Part shown: piece by piece, positions 33,193 through 41,911 of the stretch
Numbering within the stretch: position 1 is the stretch's first letter
Layout: each line of letters begins with the position of its first letter
Source: DATJGR01 sp963780795
Lineage (GTDB): Bacteria > Pseudomonadota > Gammaproteobacteria > Pseudomonadales > Azotimanducaceae
Direction of reading: 5' to 3'
Assembly: GCA_963780795.1 (NCBI GenBank)
Contig: CAWADH010000009.1
Span: 186,001-250,000, forward strand
Length of the DNA: 64,000 nucleotides
The notes under the pieces: generated by a model
Told to the model about the DNA's origin: nothing
Database searches by the model: none
Seen by the model: the letters and a program-made list of their open reading frames with translations, nothing else
Made by a program: the position numbers and the translations under genes

Positions 33193-33917
33193 ACATCACG
33201 GTGTGGGGCGAGAACGTTCACGAACGGAAGAATCCGGCGGTAGCGGCGATCTATCCCGACGGCATGCATAACGCCATCGCGCGCCTGTTGGCGAAAGGGC
33301 TGCCCGGTAACGAGATCGCGACGGCAACGCTCGAGCAACCCGAACACGGGCTCGATGCTGCGCGGCTCGACGCAACCGACGTGCTGTTGTGGTGGGGTCA
33401 CCTCGCGCATCACAAGGTCGACGATGCCGTGGTCGAACGCATCGCGCAACGCGTGCTCGACGGCATGGGTCTGATCGTTCTTCACTCGGCGCACCTGTCG
33501 AAGATCTTCCGCCGCTTGATGGGTACGCGCTGCAACCTGCGCTGGCGCGAAGCGGACGACCGGGAACTGATCTGGACCGTGGCACCGCAGCATCCGATCG
33601 CGGCGGGCGTGCCGCATCCGATCGTGATTCCGAAGCACGAGATGTACGGGGAGTACTTCGACATTCCGCCGCCGGACGAACTGGTTTTCGTCAGCAGTTT
33701 CACAGGCGGCGAAGTGTTCCGCAGCGGTTGCTGCTTCCGCCGCGGGAAAGGCCGGGTGTTCTACTTCAGCCCCGGGCACGAGACGTATCCGATCTATCAC
33801 GATCCGGTGATCGCGCGCGTGCTCTGCAACGCCGTGGGATGGGCGACGCCGGCGCCTTCGGATATCGACACGCTAACGTCGCCGAATTCCCCAACCGGGT
33901 GGTTCGAGGCGCGCTGA
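33189..33917 (+). CDS. thuA: ThuA domain protein (trehalose/keto-sugar utilisation)
   Basis: A 242-residue ThuA-like, glutamine-amidotransferase-fold protein: MNITVWGENVHERKNPAVAAIYPDGMHNAIA, TDVLLWWGHLAHHKVDD, GMGLIVLHSAHLSKIFRRLMGT, and PKHEMYGEYFDIP. The protein matches the ThuA branch known from rhizobial trehalose catabolism, where the ThuAB pair handles 3-keto sugars together with a Gfo/Idh dehydrogenase. ATG 33189 overlaps the nitroreductase stop. It closes the operon. Confidence 0.8.
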   Translation: MNITVWGENVHERKNPAVAAIYPDGMHNAIARLLAKGLPGNEIATATLEQPEHGLDAARLDATDVLLWWGHLAHHKVDDAVVERIAQRVLDGMGLIVLHSAHLSKIFRRLMGTRCNLRWREADDRELIWTVAPQHPIAAGVPHPIVIPKHEMYGEYFDIPPPDELVFVSSFTGGEVFRSGCCFRRGKGRVFYFSPGHETYPIYHDPVIARVLCNAVGWATPAPSDIDTLTSPNSPTGWFEAR

Positions 33918-33939
33918 GGCACGAGATCACGCGGCGCGG

Positions 33940-34104
33940 TCAGACGCTGCCCATCCCCCACAGCATGGTGTTGTGAATCCAATGCGCGATCGCGCCGACG
34001 AGCGCGATTACGCCGATTCGCAGACACAATCCCAGCGGTGCGACGGACCAGAAGAATTTCGGCGTCGGTGGCCGAGCGCGTGGTAACGGTTTCGTCTCGT
34101 CCAT
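33940..34104 (-). CDS. Small single-pass membrane protein, probably iron-regulated
   Basis: A 54-codon frame that starts MDETKPLPRARPPTPKFF and continues with a hydrophobic segment (LGLCLRIGVIALVGAIAHW) and a short tail. It has a basic, proline-rich N terminus, which is common in small inner-membrane proteins. A strong Fur-box-like inverted repeat lies 35 bases upstream (34139-34157), positioned for promoter control of exactly this frame. No family is recognised. The ribosome site is weak (ACGAG). Confidence 0.5.
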   Translation of the reverse strand: MDETKPLPRARPPTPKFFWSVAPLGLCLRIGVIALVGAIAHWIHNTMLWGMGSV

Positions 34105-34138
34105 AACTCGTCCATAAAGAGGTACAGTCGCATTTGCG

Positions 34139-34157
34139 AATGCGAATTATTCTCATT
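34139..34157 (-). promoter_or_regulatory. Fur box-like inverted repeat
   Basis: AATGCGAAT-T-ATTCTCATT is a 9-1-9 inverted repeat with eight of nine pairs matching. On the minus strand it reads AATGAGAATAATTCGCATT, the common proteobacterial form of the 19-base Fur site. The only gene downstream on that strand within reach is the 54-residue membrane protein starting at 34104. Confidence 0.6.
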
Positions 34158-34250
34158 AAGTCTGCAGCCGTCAACCGGGAACGACGCGAAACGGAAGGAA
34201 ATGCGCGGCGGCGCCAGTCGAGTGAACGAGAGGTCGGCGCGAAGCCCCGA

Positions 34251-34895
34251 TCAGGGCGTTGAAGAGCGCAGCGAAGTGACCGGTTCACGCAACTTCGCAG
34301 TCAGCTGATCGAGCACGCGCTGCAGCGCGGCGTTCGCGGCCACCACCCCGGAATATGGATCGCGCGCTGCCGGCTCCGACGCCGAGAGTGTCTCGCTGAA
34401 CAGAATCGTGCGTTGCGCCACGTCGACCAGGTCGAATCGGATGGTCACGCGAACCTGGCTCGACGATGCGTCGAAGGCCTGCACCAGTTCGATCAGCTCG
34501 GAGTCGAGCCGCAACGTTTCGTCCACGCCGGCCGAGTCGGAAAACACGAAACGGAACAGCCCACAGTTCGCCAGCTGTTGTGTCAGCAACGTCTTGAGCA
34601 TGCGCGACGGCGGATCGGTCCACTCGTTGCGTGCGAAGTAGTCGATGCGATACGGCTGTTCGATGTATGCCATTCGCGAAGATGCGTAAGCCGGCGCGGC
34701 TTCTGGCGTGCTGATCTTCAGCACCAGGTCGGTTGCCACGGTCTGCACGGCCGCCGGCGTCGCGTTGCCCTGCAATACGAACGTTGCGACCGGCGGCGCT
34801 TCGGATCGTCCCGACAAGGCGCATCCGGCCAGCGCGACAGCCCCCAACGACAGGACGAAGGCGCGAGCCGCGTGGTATGCACTGGGCGTTCTCAT
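34251..34895 (-). CDS. ABC-type transport auxiliary lipoprotein (PqiC/LptE-like fold)
   Basis: A 214-residue lipoprotein. The preferred start is ATG 34895, four bases after AGGAG; another ATG (34910) overlaps the MCE stop. The signal ends in LAGC, so the protein is lipidated at that Cys. The remainder contains MAYIEQPYRIDYFARNEWTDPPSRMLKTLL and VRVTIRFDLVDVAQRTILFSE, which is the ABC_trans_aux (DUF330) family that partners with MCE proteins at the outer membrane. It is the last gene of the mla-type operon. Confidence 0.85.
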   Translation of the reverse strand: MRTPSAYHAARAFVLSLGAVALAGCALSGRSEAPPVATFVLQGNATPAAVQTVATDLVLKISTPEAAPAYASSRMAYIEQPYRIDYFARNEWTDPPSRMLKTLLTQQLANCGLFRFVFSDSAGVDETLRLDSELIELVQAFDASSSQVRVTIRFDLVDVAQRTILFSETLSASEPAARDPYSGVVAANAALQRVLDQLTAKLREPVTSLRSSTP

Positions 34896-34906
34896 GGTTC
34901 TCCTGA

Positions 34907-35851
34907 TCATTCGCCGGGGCCGCGCTTCTGTTCGGCACGTCCGTACAACAGCACGCTCGGGTCGCGCTCGATCGACTCGCTGATCCGGCGCAGGTTCTCG
35001 GACGCGTCGCGCAGATCGCGCGTCATTGCGGTGATGTCGGGCAACGTGGAAGTGGTGAAGCGCTGAACGTCGGTGCCGCTCGTTGCGGCGGTCCGCTGCA
35101 ACGTCTTCGACGTGGCGTTGATCGTTTCACCGGCCGCGCGCAATTGCTCCGCCATTTTCGCCAGCGTCTCGGTGGACCGCGACACGTCACGCATCAGATC
35201 GGGTAACCCGGTGCTCGCCTGCCGCGCATTCTTCATCGTCGCTTCGGCGTCGTTCACGATCGCGCTGAGCCGGTTCGACTGGCCCGCCAGCGTGCCGGTG
35301 ATGGTCTCGATGTGGGCCAGCGTGCTCGCGATGTTGCCGCGACTGTCGTCGTCGAGCATCTCGTTTACCTTCTTGCTCATCTCGATCAGATTGCCGAGCA
35401 GGTCGGAGATGACCGAGTCGAGACGAACCAGCAGGGAAGGGCGGCTTGGAATGACGGGGTACGGCTCGCCTTCCGTCATCGTCAGCGGCGGCGATCCCGG
35501 CGAGCCGCCGAGCAGGTCGATCGTAGCGAGACCGGTGAGCCCCTGCATCGCGAGGATCGCCTCGGTGTCCTGTTTGATCGGCACGCCGTGCTTCACCTGC
35601 AGCAGCAGGCGCACCCGGTCGGGGTTCCGGGGATCGATGGAGATGTCGGCGACCTTGCCGACGTTCACGCCGCGATACGTCAGCGCCGAGTCGGGGCTCA
35701 GGCCGGACACCGACTCGTTCATGTACGTCGTATAGAAATCGAAATCGCCCGGCGCGCCGCCGGCGCTGAGCCACAGCGTTCCCCAGATCAGCGCCGTGGT
35801 GAGCACGACGACGAAGATGCCGATGCGGATATAGCTGGTCTTCGACGTCAC
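34907..35851 (-). CDS. mlaD: MlaD/MCE family substrate-binding protein
   Basis: A 314-residue protein anchored by one N-terminal helix (residues about 8-28, IGIFVVVLTTALIWGTLWL). The MCE domain follows (about 35-115, LTYRGVNVGKVADISID and LQVKHGVPIKQDTEAILAMQG). A long C-terminal helical coiled region (150-290) probably forms the tunnel or contacts the lipoprotein. GTG 35851 overlaps the ATPase stop. This is the periplasmic phospholipid shuttle subunit of an MCE transporter. Confidence 0.88.
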   Translation of the reverse strand: MTSKTSYIRIGIFVVVLTTALIWGTLWLSAGGAPGDFDFYTTYMNESVSGLSPDSALTYRGVNVGKVADISIDPRNPDRVRLLLQVKHGVPIKQDTEAILAMQGLTGLATIDLLGGSPGSPPLTMTEGEPYPVIPSRPSLLVRLDSVISDLLGNLIEMSKKVNEMLDDDSRGNIASTLAHIETITGTLAGQSNRLSAIVNDAEATMKNARQASTGLPDLMRDVSRSTETLAKMAEQLRAAGETINATSKTLQRTAATSGTDVQRFTTSTLPDITAMTRDLRDASENLRRISESIERDPSVLLYGRAEQKRGPGE

Positions 35852-36633
35852 GATTGCGCCGCCCGCTCGCTCGCGCGCCCGCGCCGGCCGCCGAAGAACT
35901 CGCGCGCCACGGCGTGATCGGATTTCGCCAGTTCTGCCATCGTTCCTTCCACCGCGACGCGTCCGTTCGCCAACAGCGCAACCCGGTCGGCGATCCGCCA
36001 CAGAGAGTCCATGTCGTGCGTCACCGTGACGATGGTAAGGCCGAGCGAGTTCTTCAGATCCAGCACCAGTTCGTCGATCGCGTCGGAACTGAGCGGGTCG
36101 AGCCCCGAGGTGGGTTCGTCGAGGAACAGCACCTCGGGATCGAGCGCCATCGCGCGCGCGAGCGAAGCGCGCTTGCGCATGCCGCCGCTCAGTTGACCTG
36201 GATACTTGATCGCCGCGTCGGCGTCGAGTCCGACGAGCGAGATGCGGATGTCGGCCATCTGTTCGATGGTCTCATCGGTCAACTTCGTGTGCTCCCGTAA
36301 TGGCGCGCCGACATTCTCCAGTACGTTCATGTCGCCAAACAGTCCGCCGTTCTGGAACATCACGCCGATGCGTTTGCGCAGCGGCAGCGCCGCGCTATCG
36401 TCGATCTGCGTCACTTCGGTATCGAACAACCGGATCGAACCGGCGGTGGGCCGCGACAGCATTGCCATCAGGCGCAATAGCGTCGATTTGCCGCTGCCGC
36501 TGCCGCCGACGATGGCCAGAATCTGGCCGCGTGCGACGTCGAGGTCGACGCCTTCCAGCACGCGATTCTCACCGAACTGCATTTCGACGCCGCGTACCGC
36601 GACGAGCGTTGCCGTGCTCCGTTGATCGACCAC
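35848..36633 (-). CDS. mlaF: MlaF-type ABC transporter ATPase
   Basis: A 261-residue ATPase. Walker A is GGSGSGKST (about residues 43-51), the signature is LSGGM and Walker B is VLFLDEPTSGLDP. The KRIGVMFQNGGLFGDMNVLENV segment with Q-loop matches the Mkl/MlaF subgroup. It starts at GTG 36633, four bases after the permease stop, and powers lipid movement by the adjacent permease and MCE protein. Confidence 0.92.
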   Translation of the reverse strand: MVDQRSTATLVAVRGVEMQFGENRVLEGVDLDVARGQILAIVGGSGSGKSTLLRLMAMLSRPTAGSIRLFDTEVTQIDDSAALPLRKRIGVMFQNGGLFGDMNVLENVGAPLREHTKLTDETIEQMADIRISLVGLDADAAIKYPGQLSGGMRKRASLARAMALDPEVLFLDEPTSGLDPLSSDAIDELVLDLKNSLGLTIVTVTHDMDSLWRIADRVALLANGRVAVEGTMAELAKSDHAVAREFFGGRRGRASERAAQS

Positions 36634-36637
36634 TTCT

Positions 36638-37747
36638 TCAGATACCGAGATGGTTGAACGCGATCGAAAACGCCGCGTCGATGACGATCACCAGAAAAAT
36701 CGACTGCACCACGCTGATCGTCGTCTGGCGGCCGACGCCTTCCGCGCTGCCCGATACCTGAAAGCCCTGGAAGCAGCCGACCAGCGCGATCAGCACCGCG
36801 AACACCGGCGCCTTGCCGATGCCGCTCAGAAACGATTTCACCGATACCGCTTCCGCCAACCGGTCGATGAAGCTGTGCGTACTGAGGCCGAGGAACGAAT
36901 TCGACATCACGATTCCGCCGATGAGTCCCATCACGTCTGCATAGACGGTGAGCAGCGGCAGCGCGATGACCAGCGCGATCATCTTCGGTAACACCAGCAG
37001 TTCCTGTGGCGCGATGCCGATGCTGCGCAGCGCGTCGATCTCTTCGGTAACCATCATGGTGCCGATCTGCGCGGTGTAGGCAGAGCCGGTACGGCCGGCG
37101 ACGATGATCGCGGTGATCAGCGGCGCCAGCTCGCGCACGATCGCCAGCGCGACGATGTCGACGATGAAGATATTGGCGCCGTAGTCGCGCAACACGGTGC
37201 CGCCCTGATACGCGATCACGACGCCGAGCAGAAATGCGAGCAATCCGACGATCGGCAGCGCGTTGACGCCGGCGAGCTGCAGTTCGGTGGCGATCTGCTT
37301 CCAGCGGATCTTGCGCGGATCGAGCACCGACAGCACCGCGATGGCGGCGGTCTCACCGATGAACGCGAAGAAGTCGCCGTAGCTGCGCCACTGCTGCTCG
37401 GACTCGCGACCGATTTCTTCGAACATGCCGGGCACGTGCACGTTCACCGGCGCATCGCATGCGCCGCTGTTCGATTCAACGAGCTCGAGCAGGCGGGTTG
37501 CGGCCGGATCGGCGCCATCGAGCGACACGTCGCGGCCCGCACGACGCAGGTTGCGCGCGGTGCGATTCAGCAACCATGCGCCCACCGTATCGAATTCGAC
37601 GCCGCTGAGATCGAATCGCACGGGGCCGGTGGGCCACGCGATCGTGTCGAGCCGGTGCTCGATACCGTCGAGCGTCTGCGCGGTCCAGCGCCCGGTGCAT
37701 CGCGCGATCGATCCGGACACCGCAATGTCGGCCGTTCCTTCTACCAT
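36638..37747 (-). CDS. mlaE: MlaE-type permease with N-terminal STAS domain
   Basis: A 369-residue protein. Residues 1-100 form a STAS-like domain (VRFDLSGVEFDTVGAWLLNRT), equivalent to MlaB but fused to the permease. Residues about 120-369 are the MlaE permease with five to six membrane helices, including AGVNALPIVGLLAFLLGVVIAYQGG, VRELAPLITAIIVAGRTGSAYTAQIGTMMVTEEIDAL and the coupling-helix region. It heads the operon (mlaE, mlaF, mlaD, lipoprotein), an MCE-type lipid transporter that maintains outer-membrane asymmetry. The start ATG 37747 gives the STAS domain; a longer frame exists upstream. Confidence 0.88.
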   Translation of the reverse strand: MVEGTADIAVSGSIARCTGRWTAQTLDGIEHRLDTIAWPTGPVRFDLSGVEFDTVGAWLLNRTARNLRRAGRDVSLDGADPAATRLLELVESNSGACDAPVNVHVPGMFEEIGRESEQQWRSYGDFFAFIGETAAIAVLSVLDPRKIRWKQIATELQLAGVNALPIVGLLAFLLGVVIAYQGGTVLRDYGANIFIVDIVALAIVRELAPLITAIIVAGRTGSAYTAQIGTMMVTEEIDALRSIGIAPQELLVLPKMIALVIALPLLTVYADVMGLIGGIVMSNSFLGLSTHSFIDRLAEAVSVKSFLSGIGKAPVFAVLIALVGCFQGFQVSGSAEGVGRQTTISVVQSIFLVIVIDAAFSIAFNHLGI

Positions 37748-37864
37748 CTCGTCGGCGATCTCGGCATTGCCTGCAACCTTGCCGATGCAGGTGCCGAAGT
37801 GCAAGGACGCGCGGGCGCGCCGGTGCGGAGTGGTACGATTCGGCGCCTCGAGCTGTCGAAGTGG

Positions 37865-38758
37865 ATGATGCTGCTGCAACCAAAATTATCGGTGGGTCGC
37901 CTGAGTCTTGCCGCCGCGGGGCTCTTCGCCGTGGGGCTTGTCGCCGTGCTGATGTGCACCGCGGGCTCGGCGAGCGCGGCAACCATCAAGAACGGCATCG
38001 TTCCGAAGAATCAGGTCGCCGCTGTGAAGCCGTACCTCGGCGACTACGAAGGCCAATGGAATTCTTCCGTCACGGCAGACGTCTCCGACGGCATCAGCCG
38101 CTACACGCTCGAGAATCCGGTGATGCGCCTGTCGCTCGACGGGTCGAACCAGCTGCGCGTGCAGTTCTACATCGACGCCGCTTCGGCGCAGTTGAACGAC
38201 GAACTCGATCTGCTCGGTTTCGGTTGCCGCTCGAAGGTCGGCGATCTACTCGAACTCGATATGACCAAGCCGCCGAAAGGAACGCCGACCGAACCGTATC
38301 AGGTGTTCGCCGCGCGTTTCGATTTCGATTGGGGTAACTGTCCTGCGCGCGTCTATGCGGTGCCGTCGAACGATCTCGAGTTCGCGCTGCTGATCGATCC
38401 CACTGCCCGTCAGTACCTGGCGCAACTGCGTTTGCTGAAGCGCGTGCAGGCCGACGGCAAGATCGTGGTCGAGGAAAAAGGCGTGCAACGCACGGTGAAA
38501 GTGCGTCCGAAGGCGAGCGATCCCGGTTCGATGTACGACCCCAAGATGGAGTACTGCGTGCTGAACGAGGTGGGCGAGATCGAGAAGTGCTTCGATCGCG
38601 AATCGGAGCTGAAGCGGTTCATCGTGCCGTTTCCGTTCCCCGGACTCTCGGCGGTGTGGTGGACGAAGAATTCGCCGAACCTGAAGGTGGTACCCGGTGT
38701 GAAGAAGACGTATCACGAGGCGGTGTTCCACCGGCCAATCGACGCGCCGGCGCCATGA
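37865..38758 (+). CDS. Secreted hypothetical protein
   Basis: A 297-residue protein with a signal peptide (about residues 1-35, ending GSASAA after a long hydrophobic core). The mature part has a DYEGQWNSSVTADVSDGISRY beta-rich start and Cys residues in FGCRSK, DWGNCPARV, EYCVLN and EKCFD that could pair in the periplasm. I do not recognise a family. Two adjacent ATG codons (37865, 37868) could start it. Its stop overlaps the PIG-L ATG, so it is co-translated with an amino-sugar-like set of enzymes. Confidence 0.65.
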   Translation: MMLLQPKLSVGRLSLAAAGLFAVGLVAVLMCTAGSASAATIKNGIVPKNQVAAVKPYLGDYEGQWNSSVTADVSDGISRYTLENPVMRLSLDGSNQLRVQFYIDAASAQLNDELDLLGFGCRSKVGDLLELDMTKPPKGTPTEPYQVFAARFDFDWGNCPARVYAVPSNDLEFALLIDPTARQYLAQLRLLKRVQADGKIVVEEKGVQRTVKVRPKASDPGSMYDPKMEYCVLNEVGEIEKCFDRESELKRFIVPFPFPGLSAVWWTKNSPNLKVVPGVKKTYHEAVFHRPIDAPAP

Positions 38759-39573
38759 CTGAACTTCCCACCCGCGGTCAGACGGTGCTGATCGTCGTCG
38801 CGCATGCGGACGACGCGGCGCTGTTCTGCGGCGGCACGTTGCGGCTGATGGCGGATCGCGGCGCGAGACTGGTGATGTTGCGCGTGACCGACGATCGCTA
38901 CGACTCGGTCGGCATGAACGTGGCCGACACGATCGCAAGGAATACCGCGGAGATGCGCCGCGCAGCGGACATTCTCGGCATAGACGAGATCATCGAACTC
39001 GGTTGGGAAACCGATCGGCTGGGCGACGCGAGCGAGGTCGCGCTGCGGGAGCGGTTCATCTATCACGTTCGGCGTGTACGCCCGTATGCGGTGATGTCGT
39101 TCGATCCGTATGGCGCCTTCCACGAAGACAACCAGGATCACATCAAAGTGGCGCACGCGGTGGACGAAACGTACTGGACCGCGCAATTCGACAAACACCA
39201 CCCGGAACATTTCGCGGAAGGTCTGGCGCCGCACGGCGTTTACGAGCGCTGGTACTTCGCGAGACGCGTCGTCGAAGTGACCACGCCGGTCGACATCTCC
39301 TCGACGCTCGACCGAAAAGTCGACGCCGCGCTCGCGCACGACACGATGCTGCGGCATTACGTCAACCAGTTGCGCCTTCAGGCGCGCACCGGCGGGCACG
39401 AAATCGCAGAGCTCGAGCGCGCGCAGAACGGCGATCTGCGCCCCTTCATGGAACCGTTGTTACGCGGCGGCGCGCAGGCCACGGGACGCCGTCACGGTTT
39501 GCCGGCGGCCGAGGAATTCAGGGTGGTGCGGTTCGGCGGCCTTGAACGCGTGTTCGGCATCGACAAGAGGTAA
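38755..39573 (+). CDS. PIG-L family deacetylase
   Basis: A 272-residue LmbE-like zinc deacetylase. VLIVVAHADDAALFCGGTL carries the family motif (AHxDD, residues 16-20, with the metal-binding His and Asp). FDPYGAFHEDNQDHIKVAHAV provides the second metal-binding segment. Family members remove N-acetyl groups from GlcNAc-derived substrates. It is coupled to the upstream secreted protein (ATGA) and lies five bases before an aminotransferase gene. Confidence 0.88.
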   Translation: MTELPTRGQTVLIVVAHADDAALFCGGTLRLMADRGARLVMLRVTDDRYDSVGMNVADTIARNTAEMRRAADILGIDEIIELGWETDRLGDASEVALRERFIYHVRRVRPYAVMSFDPYGAFHEDNQDHIKVAHAVDETYWTAQFDKHHPEHFAEGLAPHGVYERWYFARRVVEVTTPVDISSTLDRKVDAALAHDTMLRHYVNQLRLQARTGGHEIAELERAQNGDLRPFMEPLLRGGAQATGRRHGLPAAEEFRVVRFGGLERVFGIDKR

Positions 39574-39578
39574 GGAGC

Positions 39579-40805
39579 ATGGGTCAACTCGCGATCACCG
39601 GCGGCACGCCGGTTCGCACGGCACCATTTCCGCGCTGGCCGCAATGGGACTGGTCCGAGCGCGAACAGCTGCTCGAGGCGCTCGAATCCGGCAAATGGTG
39701 GGCAACCGAAGGTTCGAAAGCGCCGGCGTTCGAAACAGCCTGGGCGCAATTCGTCCGAACGCGCCACTGCGTGGCCGTTACCAACGGTACGCACGCGCTC
39801 GAAGTAGCTTTGCTCGGCCTCGGCGTGGGCGAAGGCGATGAAGTCATCGTCACCGACTACACGTTCTTCGCCTCGGCGTCGGCGGTGGCGTGCGTGAACG
39901 CGGTGCCGGTTCTCGTGGACGTAGACCCGAATACGTTCTGCATCGATCCCGAGGCAGTGGTTGCCGCGATCACGCCGCGCACGCGCGCGATCATTGCCGT
40001 GCACCTCGCCGGGCATCCGGCCGATCTCGATCGGCTGACGGCGATCTGCACGCGCCACGGACTCGCGTTGATCGAAGACTGCGCGCACGCGCACGGTTCG
40101 GCCTGGAACGGCACGCCGGTGGGTGGGTTCGGCGCCGCCGGTACCTGGTCGTTCCAGCAATCGAAACTGATGACGGCCGGGGAAGGGGGCGCGATCACCA
40201 TTCAGGATCCGCAGACCGCGGCCTCGGTGCGGTCGTACACCGATTGTGGTCGGCGTCCGGGGCAGTGGTTCTACAGCCATTTCGCGCTGGGCGGCAATTA
40301 CCGGATGACCGAGTGGCAGGCCGCCATGCTGCTGGCACAGCTCGAACGGTTCCCGCAGCAACACCGTACCCGCAACGAGAATGCGCTGTATCTCAACGCG
40401 GAGCTTTCGAAGCTGCCGGGCGTGATTCCGCAAGCCCGCGACCAGCGCACCACTGCGCAAGGCTATTACTGCTACGTGGTGCGCATCGACGAGGCGCAGT
40501 TCGGCCTGGGCCGCGATGCCATAAAAAAGGCGTTGGAGGCGGAAGGCATTCCGATGACCGCGAGCTATCCGACCGTCCACACGCTGGATGCGTTCGAGGC
40601 TGCGAACGGATTTGCGCCGCGCCACCGCGATCGAAGCCGTTGGCCGCGCTATCCGGCGCTCGATCTGCCGGTTGCGAGCACGACCGCGGCGACCACGCTG
40701 TGGATGAAACATCAGCTGCTGATGGGATCGCGCGACGACGCCGCGTGCCTGGTCGAGGCGCTGGCGAAGATACGCACGCACGCGCATGAACTGCGCGGCA
40801 GATGA
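39579..40805 (+). CDS. DegT/DnrJ/EryC1/StrS-type PLP aminotransferase
   Basis: A 408-residue fold-type I aminotransferase. The conserved cofactor elements are VTNGTHALEVALLGLGVGEGDEVI, IEDCAHAHGSAW (D167 binds the pyridine N) and SFQQSKLMTAGEGG with Schiff-base K196. GNYRMTEWQAAMLLAQL follows. Family members transfer an amino group to keto-sugars or to scyllo-inosose-type cyclitols. The neighbouring deacetylase and Fe-ADH-like dehydrogenase support an aminosugar or aminocyclitol substrate. It overlaps the next gene by four bases. Confidence 0.9.
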   Translation: MGQLAITGGTPVRTAPFPRWPQWDWSEREQLLEALESGKWWATEGSKAPAFETAWAQFVRTRHCVAVTNGTHALEVALLGLGVGEGDEVIVTDYTFFASASAVACVNAVPVLVDVDPNTFCIDPEAVVAAITPRTRAIIAVHLAGHPADLDRLTAICTRHGLALIEDCAHAHGSAWNGTPVGGFGAAGTWSFQQSKLMTAGEGGAITIQDPQTAASVRSYTDCGRRPGQWFYSHFALGGNYRMTEWQAAMLLAQLERFPQQHRTRNENALYLNAELSKLPGVIPQARDQRTTAQGYYCYVVRIDEAQFGLGRDAIKKALEAEGIPMTASYPTVHTLDAFEAANGFAPRHRDRSRWPRYPALDLPVASTTAATTLWMKHQLLMGSRDDAACLVEALAKIRTHAHELRGR

Positions 40806-41800
40806 CGGAACCGATCCGCATCGAGGAACGCTCCGTCGCCGAGGTGCTCGGCGGGATCGGCAGCTATACCGTCTGCACGAACGACCCGCCGTGGTCGTCT
40901 GTCGCCGCGCGCGTTGCGCCGCCGGCTCGCGTGATCGTCGTGAAGTCGATGGAGCTCGAGCACCTCGAGAATCTCGTCAGCGGTGAGCCCGATTCCGAGA
41001 CGGTGGTCGGCCTCGGTGGTGGCTCCGCCATCGACACCGCGAAGTTCGTCGCGTGGAAAACCGGCAAGCGGCTGATCCAGATTCCGTCGATCACGTCTGT
41101 CGATGCGGGTTTCACCGACGCGATCGGCGTGCGCAGCGACGGACGCGTGCGCTACATCGGTCGGGTGTTGCCGCAGTACGTCGCGCTCGACGTCGATCTG
41201 GTGCGCTCTGCACCGAAACGGATGAACCGATCCGGCGTAGGCGATGTTCTCTCATGCCACACCGGGCTCTGGGACTGGCGCTTCGCGATCGAGCGGGGCG
41301 AAGGCGTGCCCTGGGATGCGGACGCGGCCTCGCTGGGCCGTCAGTTGCTGGAAGAGCTCGACGAACGCGCCGAGGCGATCAACGCCGTCACGCCCGACGC
41401 GGTGCGCTGGCTCGCATCGGCCTATCAGCGTATCGGTGCCGCATGCAGCGCGTTGCGCCATTCGCGGTTCGAGGAAGGCTCGGAGCATTTCCTCGCTTAT
41501 GCCTACGAACACCGTACCAACGCACATCCGTTGCACGGCGAGTTGATCGCGATGTGCGTGGTGGCGATGTGCACGCTGCAGGGTAACGACCCGGAATGGG
41601 CGCGCGATGTTGTGGTGCGCACCGGTGTAGCCGCGAATCCGGCCGACCTCGGCGTCGATCACGACGACTTCGTCGGTGCGCTGTTGTCCCTGGCGGACTA
41701 CGTCGCGCGCGAACAGCTCGACTATTCGATCGCGAACTCTCGAACGATCGACGCGCAGACCGCCGAGCGACTCTGGATGGCCGTCCGGACGTTGCCGTAA
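40802..41800 (+). CDS. Iron-containing alcohol dehydrogenase/glycerol-1-phosphate dehydrogenase-like
   Basis: A 332-residue member of the Fe-ADH/dehydroquinate-synthase-like superfamily. VVGLGGGSAIDTAKFVAWKTGKRLIQIPSITSVDAGFTD binds the dinucleotide. GVGDVLSCHTGLWDW and HPLHGELIAMCVVAMCTLQGN contain the His metal ligands. The closest recognisable branch is sn-glycerol-1-phosphate dehydrogenase/AraM, but the context suggests a keto-sugar or cyclitol. ATGA overlap with the aminotransferase shows the trio is one translational unit. Confidence 0.8.
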   Translation: MTEPIRIEERSVAEVLGGIGSYTVCTNDPPWSSVAARVAPPARVIVVKSMELEHLENLVSGEPDSETVVGLGGGSAIDTAKFVAWKTGKRLIQIPSITSVDAGFTDAIGVRSDGRVRYIGRVLPQYVALDVDLVRSAPKRMNRSGVGDVLSCHTGLWDWRFAIERGEGVPWDADAASLGRQLLEELDERAEAINAVTPDAVRWLASAYQRIGAACSALRHSRFEEGSEHFLAYAYEHRTNAHPLHGELIAMCVVAMCTLQGNDPEWARDVVVRTGVAANPADLGVDHDDFVGALLSLADYVAREQLDYSIANSRTIDAQTAERLWMAVRTLP

Positions 41801-41911
41801 TTCAGACGGAATTCAGGCGCGTCTCAGGACGCAGCAGGTGAGTTCGCCCCACAGTGACGACCACGGCAGCACGGCGTGCCGGTGCCATTCGTCGAACATT
41901 GGGGGTGAACC

